Part shown: positions 1 through 7,776 of the stretch, piece after piece
How the letters are laid out: every line of letters starts with the position of its first letter
Numbering within the stretch: position 1 is the first letter of the stretch
Source of the DNA: UBA1081 sp045535305
GTDB lineage: Bacteria; Bacillota; Clostridia; Oscillospirales; Acutalibacteraceae
NCBI GenBank assembly: GCA_045535305.1
Contig: JAZSLJ010000034.1
Coordinates: forward strand, 4,467-68,466
DNA: 64,000 bases
Direction: 5' to 3'
Notes under the pieces: model-generated
What the model was told of the DNA's origin: nothing
The model's database searches: none
What the model saw: the letters and a program-made list of their open reading frames with translations, nothing else
Translations under genes and position numbers: made by a program

Positions 1-1
1 T

Positions 2-184
2 TCCGACACTATTTACCAGCTTATGGGCGGTGTTAAATCAGGTATGGGTTACTGCGGTGCTCCCGACATTGAAACTCTCCAGAACACTGCAAGATTTATC
101 AAAATTACAAACGCAGCTCTTGTAGAAAGCCATCCTCACGATGTTTTCATCACAAAGGAAGCTCCCAACTACTCTGCTAAATAA
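2..184 (+). CDS. guaB: IMP dehydrogenase, C-terminal end (partial)
   Basis: Only the last 60 codons are inside the window; the gene continues to the left. IMP dehydrogenase oxidises IMP to XMP, the first committed step of GMP synthesis, in the cytoplasm. The fragment shows the C-terminal signature of the family: GGVKSGMGYCGA, then ITNAALVESHPHDV and the terminal ITKEAPNYSAK. This end segment helps form the monovalent-cation site in known IMPDHs. It ends 14 bases before the TM2 gene, with no terminator between them, so the two are probably co-transcribed. Identification is firm despite truncation. Confidence 0.95.
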   Translation, partial: SDTIYQLMGGVKSGMGYCGAPDIETLQNTARFIKITNAALVESHPHDVFITKEAPNYSAK

Positions 185-198
185 TAAAAGGTGATATT

Positions 199-534
199 AT
201 GAGCAAAAAATCATCGGCTAATACTTCGGCATACGGCACTCAGCTTATAAATCCTTCGGGCAGAAGCAATCACCCCGTAAGGAGCAGGTATATGGCAAGT
301 GCGTTGGCAATACTGTTGGGTATTCTCGGTGCTAACCACTTTTACCTTAAAAACGTTGTAAGAGGCATACTTATGCTTATACTTTCCGCAGTATGTATCA
401 CGCTTGATGTGTTTGCCATATTTGAATTCAGCTTCATACTTATCCCCGTTGTAATTTCGGTTCTGACAGGACTTATCTATCTTGTTACACCAGATAAAAA
501 GTTCTGCAAAAAGAATCACGTAAGAACCGTATAA
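199..534 (+). CDS. TM2 domain-containing small membrane protein
   Basis: A 111-residue protein with a polar N-terminus of about 30 residues and then the TM2 pattern: a first helix containing ALAILLGILGANHFYL, a short turn (KNVVRG), and a second helix (ILMLILSAVCITLDVFAIF). A third hydrophobic stretch follows. GxxGxHxFYL-type motifs are typical of bacterial TM2 proteins, whose biochemical role is not settled. The start ATG has a GGTGAT ribosome binding site. It follows guaB closely and is ended by a strong hairpin terminator. The family call is solid; the function is unknown. Confidence 0.85.
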   Translation: MSKKSSANTSAYGTQLINPSGRSNHPVRSRYMASALAILLGILGANHFYLKNVVRGILMLILSAVCITLDVFAIFEFSFILIPVVISVLTGLIYLVTPDKKFCKKNHVRTV

Positions 535-540
535 TAAAGC

Positions 541-580
541 GAAAAAAGACCACCGGAAAAACCGGTGGTTTTAATTTTTT
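541..580. terminator. Bidirectional intrinsic terminator
   Basis: Hairpin with an 8-bp stem ACCACCGG/CCGGTGGT (549-556 and 562-569), a five-A loop and T-rich flanks on both sides. It can end the guaB-TM2 transcript on the plus strand and the convergent deacetylase gene on the minus strand. Confidence 0.85.
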
Positions 581-586
581 ATACGA

Positions 587-1903
587 CTAATTTGCTGGTT
601 TGAACTGCACCTTGGGTGAATTTTCATCAAGAGCCTTGAACACGTAGCCGTTTTTGATTCCGTATTCAAGAATCTGCGGTATTGCATTTACGGTATTTCT
701 CTTGATATCGTGCATAAGAACGATTGACACCTTTTTATTTTTAATCTGGTTTATGGTTGCATTTGCAATAGCTGATGCACTGTAGCCCTGCGTATCGTAG
801 CAATCAACATTCCAGTCAAAATAAACGAAGCCTTTTTGCGTCATGTTTTTTGCAAGTTTTGTCATAATACCTCTTGAATAGCTCCTGCTGACAGTATTAT
901 TTGTGCCGCCGGGGAAACGGAAAATTTTTGTTTCAATGCCCGTCTGCTTTTTGATTATATCATACATCGCGTTAAAATCTTTAAGATATTTTGCTTCGCT
1001 TGAATATATGTTCCACTCGTGAGTTAAAGAATGAACGCCTATTGCGTGGCCGTCCTGAGCCATTGTTTTGAGCAGATGAATGTATTTCGGATTTTGATTG
1101 GTTACAAAAAATGTTGCCTTTACATCATATTTTCTCAGATAATTAAGCAATTTTTCCGTATACATATTCGGACCGTCATCGAAAGTGAGATATACAACCT
1201 TTTGGTTTTTATTTTCAATTTTCTGCGACTCCGAATAATTGCACCTGTTGCATTTTCTTGTTTTTACGTTACCCGACACTTTCCATTCACCGAGGCTATG
1301 TCCGAGAGCATCGCCGTTTGCACAGCTTTTTTCAACGTGATTGCAAACTGTGCATTTTACAATCATCCAGCCGCCTTTTGTGCAGGTGGCAGGTGATGTA
1401 GTGGTCTGAAGCTTATGCCCCAAAGCTTTTACGATATCTGTTTTTGAGCCGTCTGTTGCTGAGCATCTTGAACATTTTTTTGTTGTATAGCCCTCATTCA
1501 CGCAATCGGGAGCAACTTTACAGAGCGTGTCAAAAATATGTCCGTGTAAAATACATTCCTTATTTTCAAGAGCTGCCGAAATACGAAGCGCCGTTCTTGC
1601 ATCGGCTGCAGTTATCGCTGAGTTTTTGTCATAATCGCCGTAAAGCAGAATTTCAGCTGTAACATCCTCAAGCTGTGCGGAGCATCTTAATAAAATTCTT
1701 GCATCGTCTGCCGTGATAACGCCGTCATTATTAATATCACCGAATTTTGCTTCATCAAAGCCTGCAGAATCATCCGTTGAAGACTCCGAAATTATTTCTG
1801 CTTTCACGTCAAATGAATCCGCAAGGGAAACAGTCCCCGCGGAAAACAAAGTAAGTATTACAACTGCAAATGTTACAAATAAACTGCCGATAGTGTTTTT
1901 CAT
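587..1903 (-). CDS. Secreted polysaccharide deacetylase with dockerin-like repeats
   Basis: A 438-residue exported protein. Residues 1-28 form a signal peptide. Residues 54-113 hold two dockerin-type calcium-binding repeats (DINNDGVITADDARILLR and DYDKNSAITAADARTALR). Residues 117-224 form a Cys-rich spacer with three CxxC pairs (C144/C147, C184/C187, C218/C221), which suggests small zinc-ribbon-like folds. From residue 236 there is a NodB carbohydrate esterase 4 domain with the metal-binding FDDGP motif (241-245), a GVHSLTHE histidine motif and RFPGG. CE4 enzymes remove acetyl groups from peptidoglycan, chitin or xylan; the substrate cannot be read here. The dockerin could tether the enzyme to a cohesin protein, but none is in the window. 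Confidence 0.9.
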   Translation of the reverse strand: MKNTIGSLFVTFAVVILTLFSAGTVSLADSFDVKAEIISESSTDDSAGFDEAKFGDINNDGVITADDARILLRCSAQLEDVTAEILLYGDYDKNSAITAADARTALRISAALENKECILHGHIFDTLCKVAPDCVNEGYTTKKCSRCSATDGSKTDIVKALGHKLQTTTSPATCTKGGWMIVKCTVCNHVEKSCANGDALGHSLGEWKVSGNVKTRKCNRCNYSESQKIENKNQKVVYLTFDDGPNMYTEKLLNYLRKYDVKATFFVTNQNPKYIHLLKTMAQDGHAIGVHSLTHEWNIYSSEAKYLKDFNAMYDIIKKQTGIETKIFRFPGGTNNTVSRSYSRGIMTKLAKNMTQKGFVYFDWNVDCYDTQGYSASAIANATINQIKNKKVSIVLMHDIKRNTVNAIPQILEYGIKNGYVFKALDENSPKVQFKPAN

Positions 1904-2164
1904 TTTTTATCATTTTCTTCCTTAAAAGCTTATGATTAAAGTATAAATCTTTACATTAATAAAGTCAATGACAATATCGAAAAATTTGTAAAAAAATGTC
2001 GGTAAAAATATCCAATGAAAAAGCAAAGCTTCTTTATATAAATATAGTATATAACAGAACGCATTTGAAAAACTTAAAACAAATCAGAAAGCAATATAAA
2101 AATAATGTGTTTTATGCTACAAATAAACTTTGATTTTTTTAGTTGATGCTGTAAATTTTTTCAA

Positions 2165-2194
2165 AGAAAAGAGAGCTGTAATTTGCATTACAGC
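2165..2194 (-). terminator. Intrinsic terminator after deoxyribosyltransferase gene
   Basis: An 8-bp perfect stem GCTGTAAT/ATTACAGC (2175-2182, 2187-2194) with loop TTGC. On the minus strand it is followed by a T-rich run (TCTCTTTTCTTT). The hairpin overlaps the stop codon of the upstream gene. Confidence 0.75.
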
Positions 2195-2628
2195 CCGTCA
2201 ATTAATTTTACACAGTCTTCAAATGTGCCGTTTACAATCCGTGCGGCTTCGGCAAGCATAAGATTAAGCGGATACCCGAAATCCTCCGTCAATCTCCCCT
2301 GCTCGTCGGCTTTGCCGTATTTTTCAATAAGAGAATGTGTATCATCCATATAAATAAGCACTTTTTTACCCTTTGCGGCGGCGTAACCCACCTCAAATGC
2401 CGTTCCTACGTCCATTTCACCTCTGAAGGGGTTTCCGTTTGCAATAACGGCATCGGCAATTTCAATAAGATTCACATTACCTTTATATATCTCATAAGAT
2501 GAATCGCACTCATTATCAAGAGGATACAACCCCTCATGCCCGTATTTTTTACAGATTGCTTTGTATTTTTCACCTATCTCAACCGCATTCTGCTCAAATA
2601 CATCGGGACCTGCAATATATATTTTCAT
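2188..2628 (-). CDS. Nucleoside 2-deoxyribosyltransferase
   Basis: A 146-residue cytosolic enzyme of the family that exchanges the base on 2'-deoxynucleosides (nucleotide salvage). The start MKIYIAGPDVF matches the family's N-terminus. DAVIANGNPFRGEMDVGTAFEVGYA holds the catalytic Glu/Asp region, followed by KKVLIYMDD. The ATG at 2628 lies one base past the TGA of the upstream GTPase gene and lacks a clear ribosome site, so translational coupling is likely; an upstream in-frame extension lies inside the preceding gene and was rejected. It is the last gene of this minus-strand group and is closed by a hairpin. Confidence 0.88.
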   Translation of the reverse strand: MKIYIAGPDVFEQNAVEIGEKYKAICKKYGHEGLYPLDNECDSSYEIYKGNVNLIEIADAVIANGNPFRGEMDVGTAFEVGYAAAKGKKVLIYMDDTHSLIEKYGKADEQGRLTEDFGYPLNLMLAEAARIVNGTFEDCVKLIDGL

Positions 2629-2629
2629 A

Positions 2630-3580
2630 TCAATAGAACGTTGCCACGGTTTCTTCGGGCGGATTTGTTTTTGCAACCTCAACAGCAGTAAGCACAGGGC
2701 CTTTTCTGCCGTAGAGCTTATGGAATTTAATATCTATTTTAGCAGTAAGCCATACCCAATCGGCATTATTAAGAGTATCGGCAGCCTGCCAGTTTACAAG
2801 CATACCGCAATAAGTGATATCGTCTGCACAGCAGGTCATAATATGTCTGCCGCAAACAAAAGTACCTGCGGGGAACTTGGTATTAACCGCACAAATGCCC
2901 TTGAATTTAACGGTTTTGCCGTTATACTGCTTCATATTTTCCATAATTTCGCGGTAAAAGAATGCAAAATCCTTATCCTCAACCTTTATAACGTCCGCAT
3001 TGACATCAAAGGGCAGAGGGTCTTCAATTTCATCAAATTCCGATGTGCCGTCGTCAAAATCATAAATAATATCGCATCTTCTTGAAATACCTCTTACGAT
3101 TTTATGGAAAGGCATTCTGTCATCAGCCTTGTTGAAGCGGTTGAATGCAACCATTTCGCAGTTGCTCAGTTTATCAACCACAAGACTTCTCATATTTGCG
3201 TTATACTGAAGGAATGTTGCGCTGTGAGCAAGAAAAATAATCTGATAAATCACCCAACTCTCAGGCATAGCTTCAATAAAGTCTTTTACAAGCCACATTC
3301 CGTTATATTCAACAAGTACGCGCTCTGCTTTTACGTCATTTGCCCATTTTGCAAGGTTTTCAGCAGTCATTTCGGACTTATCCTCAACAACCTGTATATG
3401 CACGTTGTTGCCGATGAAAGAAGAAGGCTCATACTCCTCCTCGCCCTCCTCACAAACGAGAAGAAGTGTTCTCTCGCCGGAATTGAATCGGTCATCCTCA
3501 AGTGTTTCCTGAATAAATTTGGTTTTTCCGCCTTCAAGAAAACCTGTGAACATATAGACAGGTAATTCTCTGTTTTTCAT
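2630..3580 (-). CDS. G3E/CobW-like P-loop GTPase with YcgQ-like C-terminal domain
   Basis: A 316-residue protein. The N-terminus has a P-loop GFLEGGKT (residues 13-20) in a CobW/HypB/UreG-like context (PVYMFTGFLEGGKTKFI) and a possible NKAD-type base-recognition motif (FNRFNKAD). The canonical CxCC metal-binding motif of CobW proteins is absent. The C-terminal about 110 residues (KTVKFKGICAVN, FVCGRHIMTCCADD, GMLVNW) resemble the C-terminal domain of YcgQ/DUF1980 permease-partner proteins (TIGR03943). This comparison is from memory and should be checked by profile search. ATG 3580 has an AAAGGA site. The longer upstream reading frame runs into a palindromic repeat and was rejected. The neighbouring His-rich CobW suggests metal handling. 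Confidence 0.75.
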   Translation of the reverse strand: MKNRELPVYMFTGFLEGGKTKFIQETLEDDRFNSGERTLLLVCEEGEEEYEPSSFIGNNVHIQVVEDKSEMTAENLAKWANDVKAERVLVEYNGMWLVKDFIEAMPESWVIYQIIFLAHSATFLQYNANMRSLVVDKLSNCEMVAFNRFNKADDRMPFHKIVRGISRRCDIIYDFDDGTSEFDEIEDPLPFDVNADVIKVEDKDFAFFYREIMENMKQYNGKTVKFKGICAVNTKFPAGTFVCGRHIMTCCADDITYCGMLVNWQAADTLNNADWVWLTAKIDIKFHKLYGRKGPVLTAVEVAKTNPPEETVATFY

Positions 3581-3598
3581 ATTAAAATTCCTTTCCGC

Positions 3599-3721
3599 AA
3601 ACAATAATTTAATGTACAATGTACAATTATTGAATAATATATAAATCGGGTTAAAGGGCGCAGCCCTTTCCTTCATTGTACATTATACATTGTACATTGT
3701 TAATTAGCTAAATTATTGTTT
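3599..3721. repeat. Palindromic intergenic element, copy 1 (TGTACAAT core)
   Basis: A 123-bp element with 13-bp perfect ends AAACAATAATTTA (3599-3611) and TAAATTATTGTTT (3709-3721). Inside are inverted ATGTACAAT-rich arms and a central hairpin AAAGGGC-GCA-GCCCTTT preceded by CGGGTT. It sits between the two GTPase genes, and its right end supplies the stop codon of the gene at 3720-4784. Related copies are at 33678, 40676 and 52145. Confidence 0.9.
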
Positions 3722-4784
3722 AAACTCCAAATAATTCTTTCAGATTTTCTTCATTGATTCCGGAGCCGATAACGCAAAGTCTGCCGATAATTGAAGCAGA
3801 GCCTGTACGCACATCTGCCTCGCCTGGAACATAGTCAAAGTGAATCCATTTGCCGTCTGCACCCTGAACAATACCTTTCGCACGCAGAACCATACCGTAT
3901 TTATGCATATCTTCAAGTGAATCAAGACAATTTGTTATTTCCTCTGCGGTGAATTTCTTTGTGGTTTCAACGCCCCAGCTTGTAAATACCTCATCTGCGT
4001 GATGATGGTGATGATGCTCGTGATCGTGGCATCCGCAATCGCAATCTTCATCGTGGTCGTGATGATGATGCTCGTGCTCATGATGATGCTCGTGGTCGTG
4101 GCATCCGCAATCGCAATCTTCATCGTGGTCGTGATGATGGTGGTGATGATGATGTTCTTCAAGAAGCTCGTCAAGCTGTGCGGAAAGAGTATCCTTTCGC
4201 TCAATAGCCTCTGCAATCTGTTTACCGTCAAGCTCATCCCAGGGAGTTGTGATGATAACAGCGTTGCCGTTATGTTTACGCAAAAGTTCAACTGCTGTTT
4301 TCAGCTTTTCATCGGAAACATCACCGGAACGGCTGAGAACGATTGTGCCTGCGTGCTCAATCTGGTCGTTAAAGAACTCGCCGAAATTTTTCATATACAT
4401 TTTGCATTTGCCTGCATCAACAACTGCAGTAAAGCCGTCAAGCTCGATTTCATGTGATTCGATTTTAAGTACCGCTTTGATAACGTCGCTCAGCTTACCT
4501 ACGCCCGAAGGCTCGATAAGTATTCTGTCGGGAGCGTAATCTGCAAGCACCTTTTCAAGAGCCTTGCCGAAATCGCCCACACGGGAACAGCATATACAGC
4601 CTGAATTCATTTCGGTGATTTCAACGCCCGCATCCTGTAAAAATCCGCCGTCAATACCGATTTCACCGAATTCATTTTCAATAAGCACAAGTTTTTCGCC
4701 CGCATAGGCCTCTTTAATGAGTTTTTTAATAAGAGTGGTCTTACCTGCGCCTAAAAATCCTGAAAAAATATCAATTTTTGTCAT
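3720..4784 (-). CDS. CobW/COG0523-type GTPase with His/Asp/Cys-rich metal-binding insert
   Basis: A 354-residue G3E GTPase of the COG0523 group, proposed metallochaperones for Zn2+ or Co2+. Walker A is GFLGAGKTT (residues 9-17), ENEFGEIGID (36-45) follows, and the metal-binding CxCC motif is SGCICC (61-66). The guanine-specificity position reads SRSGD rather than NKxD. Residues about 209-262 are an extreme metal-binding insert with a tandemly duplicated unit of the type HDHDEDCDCGCHDHEHHH. A CobW C-terminal domain follows (FTSWGVETTKKFTAEEI, then GMVLRAKGIVQ). It is the first gene of a minus-strand group with the second GTPase. No Zur box was recognised in the short upstream region. The stop codon lies in repeat copy 1. 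Confidence 0.9.
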   Translation of the reverse strand: MTKIDIFSGFLGAGKTTLIKKLIKEAYAGEKLVLIENEFGEIGIDGGFLQDAGVEITEMNSGCICCSRVGDFGKALEKVLADYAPDRILIEPSGVGKLSDVIKAVLKIESHEIELDGFTAVVDAGKCKMYMKNFGEFFNDQIEHAGTIVLSRSGDVSDEKLKTAVELLRKHNGNAVIITTPWDELDGKQIAEAIERKDTLSAQLDELLEEHHHHHHHHDHDEDCDCGCHDHEHHHEHEHHHHDHDEDCDCGCHDHEHHHHHHADEVFTSWGVETTKKFTAEEITNCLDSLEDMHKYGMVLRAKGIVQGADGKWIHFDYVPGEADVRTGSASIIGRLCVIGSGINEENLKELFGV

Positions 4785-5007
4785 TTAATTTCGCCTTTCG
4801 TTTAAATTGATTTTACATATTATCTAATATTATATCACGTTTGTCAATAGGTTATCAAAAATGCGATATTGCGTTATTTTTTTATTGAAAGCTATGTAAA
4901 AAAATTATACATATTCTACCATACACAGCCGAATAAAGCAAGGTCAGTAAAGTAAACATACACAAAAAAACGGGGTAAAATTTTTCGTACAGGTTGTCAT
5001 TTTGGTA

Positions 5008-5036
5008 TTGACATCCACTTTTGGTTGCAGTATAAT
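5008..5036 (+). promoter_or_regulatory. Perfect consensus SigA promoter
   Basis: TTGACA at 5008-5013 and TATAAT at 5031-5036 are separated by 17 bp, an exact match to the vegetative consensus. The ribosome site AAGGAGG lies at 5067-5073, ahead of the ATG at 5082. This predicts high expression of the secreted protein downstream. Confidence 0.88.
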
Positions 5037-5081
5037 AAATATGCATATTTATAGTTCCAAAATTTAAGGAGGAAAATTACT

Positions 5082-6350
5082 ATGAAAAAGACAATAGCTA
5101 TATTGTTGGCTTGTATTATGCTCGTTGCTTGTATGCCTGTTGTAACTTTTGCAGCAGATACAATATGGTCAGAGGCCGGTACAGTTACAGCTGATTACAC
5201 AGTAGCAAACGGAAACAAACTTATCATTTCAAGCACTCAGACACTCAATGCAAAACTTACAGTTGCTGAAGGCGGTACACTTGAAATTATTGAAGGCGGT
5301 TACCTCACAGTTGCAGGAAGCAAGGGTCAGATTGTTAACAACGGCAACATCCTTGTTAAGAAAGACGGTGCTATCCTTTCCAACGGCTCTGGTGAAGGCG
5401 ATACAGGTGCATCTTTCATTAACGGTGCAACCGGCGTCGTTAACCTTAACAGCGGCAGCTTTTTCCGCATTGAAAGAGGTACATACGCTTACAACAAAGG
5501 TACTATCAACAACATCGACAGAATGGCAATTGACGGTACTCTTAACCACTTTGTTCAGTATCCTCAGAACTTCAGCGGTGTCTACACAAGAACAGAAATG
5601 TGGGACAGAACTGAAAAAGCTGTTGATTTCACAGTTCAGCATGTAAACGATGCAGACCTTGATGATGAATTGGGTTATCTCACAGAATCCAATTACAGCC
5701 CCGTTCCCGCAAGCGGCGCATGGTGCCAGCACGGCGTTAAGGAATACATCCTTATCACTCCCGAAGACGGCGACGGTGATTGGGTTGACACAGGCAGAAT
5801 GAAGCTTGTTGTTAACGGTACTGTATTTGATACATCCGAAAGAATCGACAATGACCGCGGTGTGTTCACAATCATCCCCGTAGGTTCAATGAACATCAGC
5901 ATTCTTTCATACAATTACAAAGATATCGTTAAGCTCTTCGAAATCACCCTTCCTCAGACAGACGGTTACTATGTAAAGAGCAAGGATGGCGACGTTGGCA
6001 AGGTTACTGTTGAATTCGGTAAAACATTCTCCTTCAGCGTTGTTCTTCACGAAGATTACAGCAAGTCAGATTTCTATGCATACGTTAACGGTGCATCAAT
6101 CGAACCCGACGAATTCGGCTACTTTGATATCACAGGTCCTATCGTTGATTACACAGTTACAGAGTACGGCGGTGTACAGGAAGATATCTCCATCACAATC
6201 ATGGGTGTAAGCTCAAACGAATCATCAGAAAGCATGAACAGCCTCGTTAGCTTCATCAAGCAGATTTTTGAAACAATCCAGAGCATTTTCAGCTATTTCA
6301 CAGATATGTTTGCTGACCTTTTCGGCAACCTTGGCGGCGCAGCTGAATAA
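5082..6350 (+). CDS. Secreted protein of unknown function with amphipathic C-terminal helix
   Basis: A 422-residue exported protein not recognised as a known family. Residues 1-25 are a signal peptide (VVTFAADT cleavage region). Residues about 40-150 contain short repeated strand-turn patterns (LTVAEGGTLEIIEGGYLTVAG, split by GQIVNNGNILV and GVVNLNSGSFFRI), suggesting a right-handed beta-helix-like fold. The middle part looks beta-rich. The last about 40 residues change character to an amphipathic, Phe/Ile-rich helix (SFIKQIFETIQSIFSYF) ending FGNLGGAAE, which could associate with membranes. The perfect promoter, AAGGAGG site and own terminator indicate an abundant monocistronic product. Confidence 0.7.
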   Translation: MKKTIAILLACIMLVACMPVVTFAADTIWSEAGTVTADYTVANGNKLIISSTQTLNAKLTVAEGGTLEIIEGGYLTVAGSKGQIVNNGNILVKKDGAILSNGSGEGDTGASFINGATGVVNLNSGSFFRIERGTYAYNKGTINNIDRMAIDGTLNHFVQYPQNFSGVYTRTEMWDRTEKAVDFTVQHVNDADLDDELGYLTESNYSPVPASGAWCQHGVKEYILITPEDGDGDWVDTGRMKLVVNGTVFDTSERIDNDRGVFTIIPVGSMNISILSYNYKDIVKLFEITLPQTDGYYVKSKDGDVGKVTVEFGKTFSFSVVLHEDYSKSDFYAYVNGASIEPDEFGYFDITGPIVDYTVTEYGGVQEDISITIMGVSSNESSESMNSLVSFIKQIFETIQSIFSYFTDMFADLFGNLGGAAE

Positions 6351-6370
6351 TTAATTGCTTAACTTAATAA

Positions 6371-6405
6371 GATTGACCATTGGATTTTCCAATGGTCTTT
6401 TTTTA
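6371..6405 (+). terminator. Intrinsic terminator
   Basis: A 10-bp perfect stem GACCATTGGA/TCCAATGGTC (6375-6384, 6388-6397) with a TTT loop and a run of seven or more T's. It ends the secreted-protein transcript. Confidence 0.92.
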
Positions 6406-6424
6406 TGCAACAATTAATCACAGA

Positions 6425-6461
6425 GCAAAAAAACTCTGATCCCGAATCTGAGATCAGAGTT
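6425..6461 (-). terminator. Intrinsic terminator of lon-engB-lysA operon
   Basis: Stem AACTCTGATC/GATCAGAGTT (6432-6441, 6452-6461), followed on the minus strand by a T tract from the A-run at 6427-6434. It is placed just after the lysA stop. Confidence 0.88.
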
Positions 6462-6465
6462 AAAA

Positions 6466-7764
6466 TTATATATCGTTCTTGATTATATCCTCGTATGTTT
6501 CTCTTTTTATAACGGTTCTTATCTGTCCGTCTTTTACCATAAGAACAAGGGGTCTGGGGATTCTGTTATAATTAGATGCCATAGAGTAGTTATATGCGCC
6601 TGTTGAAAGCACGGCAAGAATATCACCTTTTTTAAGCGTCTGAACGGGAGCATTCTCCTGAATAAGGTCGCCGCTTTCACAGCATTTGCCCGCAACCGTA
6701 ACGGTTGTATCTTTACTTTCCTTTGCTCTGTTTGCACACATTACGGTATAATCTGACTGATAAAGAATGTATCGGGGATTGTCGCACATACCGCCGTCAA
6801 CCGCAACATAAGTACGCACATCGGGAATCTCCTTAATATTACCTACTGTGTAAAGTGTTACTGCCTCCGCACCTGCAATACTTCTGCCCGGTTCTATGAG
6901 AATAAAGGGAATCTCAATACCGTATTTTTCTGCCGATGCCCTTACCTGCTCGGAAACAGGCTTCATATATGAATCAAACTGAACAGGCTTGTCCGAATCG
7001 ACGTATTTTATACCGAAACCGCCGCCAAGGTCAAGCTCAGATATGGTTATACCTGTTTCTGCTTTGATATCGGCAATAAATTTCATCATTACCTCTGCCG
7101 CGCGAACAAAGGGGTCAACGTCAAAAATCTGCGAACCGATATGACAATGAAGTCCCACAAGATTGATATTTTTTGTTTTACCGCAAAGCTTTACACACTC
7201 CATAGCCTCGCCTGTTTCAAGTGCAAAACCGAATTTCGAATCAATCTGCCCCGTCATAATAAAGCTGTGAGTATGAGCATCAATACCGGGTTTGATTCGC
7301 ATAAAGACATTGGCAGTCTTACCCATTTCATCAGCAAGTGCGCTCAGTGTTGCAAGCTCGTCGGGGTTATCGATAATAATTCTGCCTACGCCGTATTCAA
7401 GAGCCATTTTAAGCTCAGCACAGGTTTTGTTGTTGCCGTGAAAATATATTTTTTCGGTGGGGAATCCCGCTTTTACGGCAGTATAAAGCTCACCGCCGGA
7501 AACAACGTCAAGTCCCATTTTTTCATCATTTATAATACGGCACATTTCAATGCACGAAAAAGCCTTACCTGCGTAAAGCACTCTGCCCTTGCCGCCGTAA
7601 TATTTATCAATTGAGCCAACAAACGCCCTGCAGTTATTGCGTATACCGTTTTCGCTGTAAACGATTACGGGAGTACCGTATTTTTCAGCAATTTCAACAG
7701 TATCAGCGCCGCCGATTGTAAGATGTCCGCGTTCGTTGACATTCAGACTGTCTGAAACAAACAT
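6466..7764 (-). CDS. lysA: Diaminopimelate decarboxylase
   Basis: A 432-residue PLP enzyme of fold type III that decarboxylates meso-diaminopimelate to lysine, the last step of lysine synthesis. Visible landmarks are the PLP-lysine region VLYAGKAFSC, HCHIGSQIFD, LDLGGGFGIKY, EPGRSIAGAEAV near the phosphate-binding site, and the C-terminal catalytic Cys motif CCESGDLI. Length is normal for the family. ATG 7764 has a clear AAGGAG site. It is the third gene of a tight operon after lon and engB (12-base gap), with a terminator directly after the stop. Confidence 0.96.
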   Translation of the reverse strand: MFVSDSLNVNERGHLTIGGADTVEIAEKYGTPVIVYSENGIRNNCRAFVGSIDKYYGGKGRVLYAGKAFSCIEMCRIINDEKMGLDVVSGGELYTAVKAGFPTEKIYFHGNNKTCAELKMALEYGVGRIIIDNPDELATLSALADEMGKTANVFMRIKPGIDAHTHSFIMTGQIDSKFGFALETGEAMECVKLCGKTKNINLVGLHCHIGSQIFDVDPFVRAAEVMMKFIADIKAETGITISELDLGGGFGIKYVDSDKPVQFDSYMKPVSEQVRASAEKYGIEIPFILIEPGRSIAGAEAVTLYTVGNIKEIPDVRTYVAVDGGMCDNPRYILYQSDYTVMCANRAKESKDTTVTVAGKCCESGDLIQENAPVQTLKKGDILAVLSTGAYNYSMASNYNRIPRPLVLMVKDGQIRTVIKRETYEDIIKNDI

Positions 7765-7776
7765 TTTTTTATCTCC

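Noticed and set aside
3581..3676. N-terminal extension of the GTPase starting MKERAAPFNPIY
   Set aside because: The extension is encoded by the palindromic repeat. The same MKERA(S/A)PFNPI start appears before addB for the same reason, and the real ATG has a ribosome site.
3935..4457. Met/Val/Ile-rich open frames on both strands across the His-rich region
   Set aside because: They are frame shadows of the His/Asp codon runs (CAT/GAT repeats) and have no ribosome sites.
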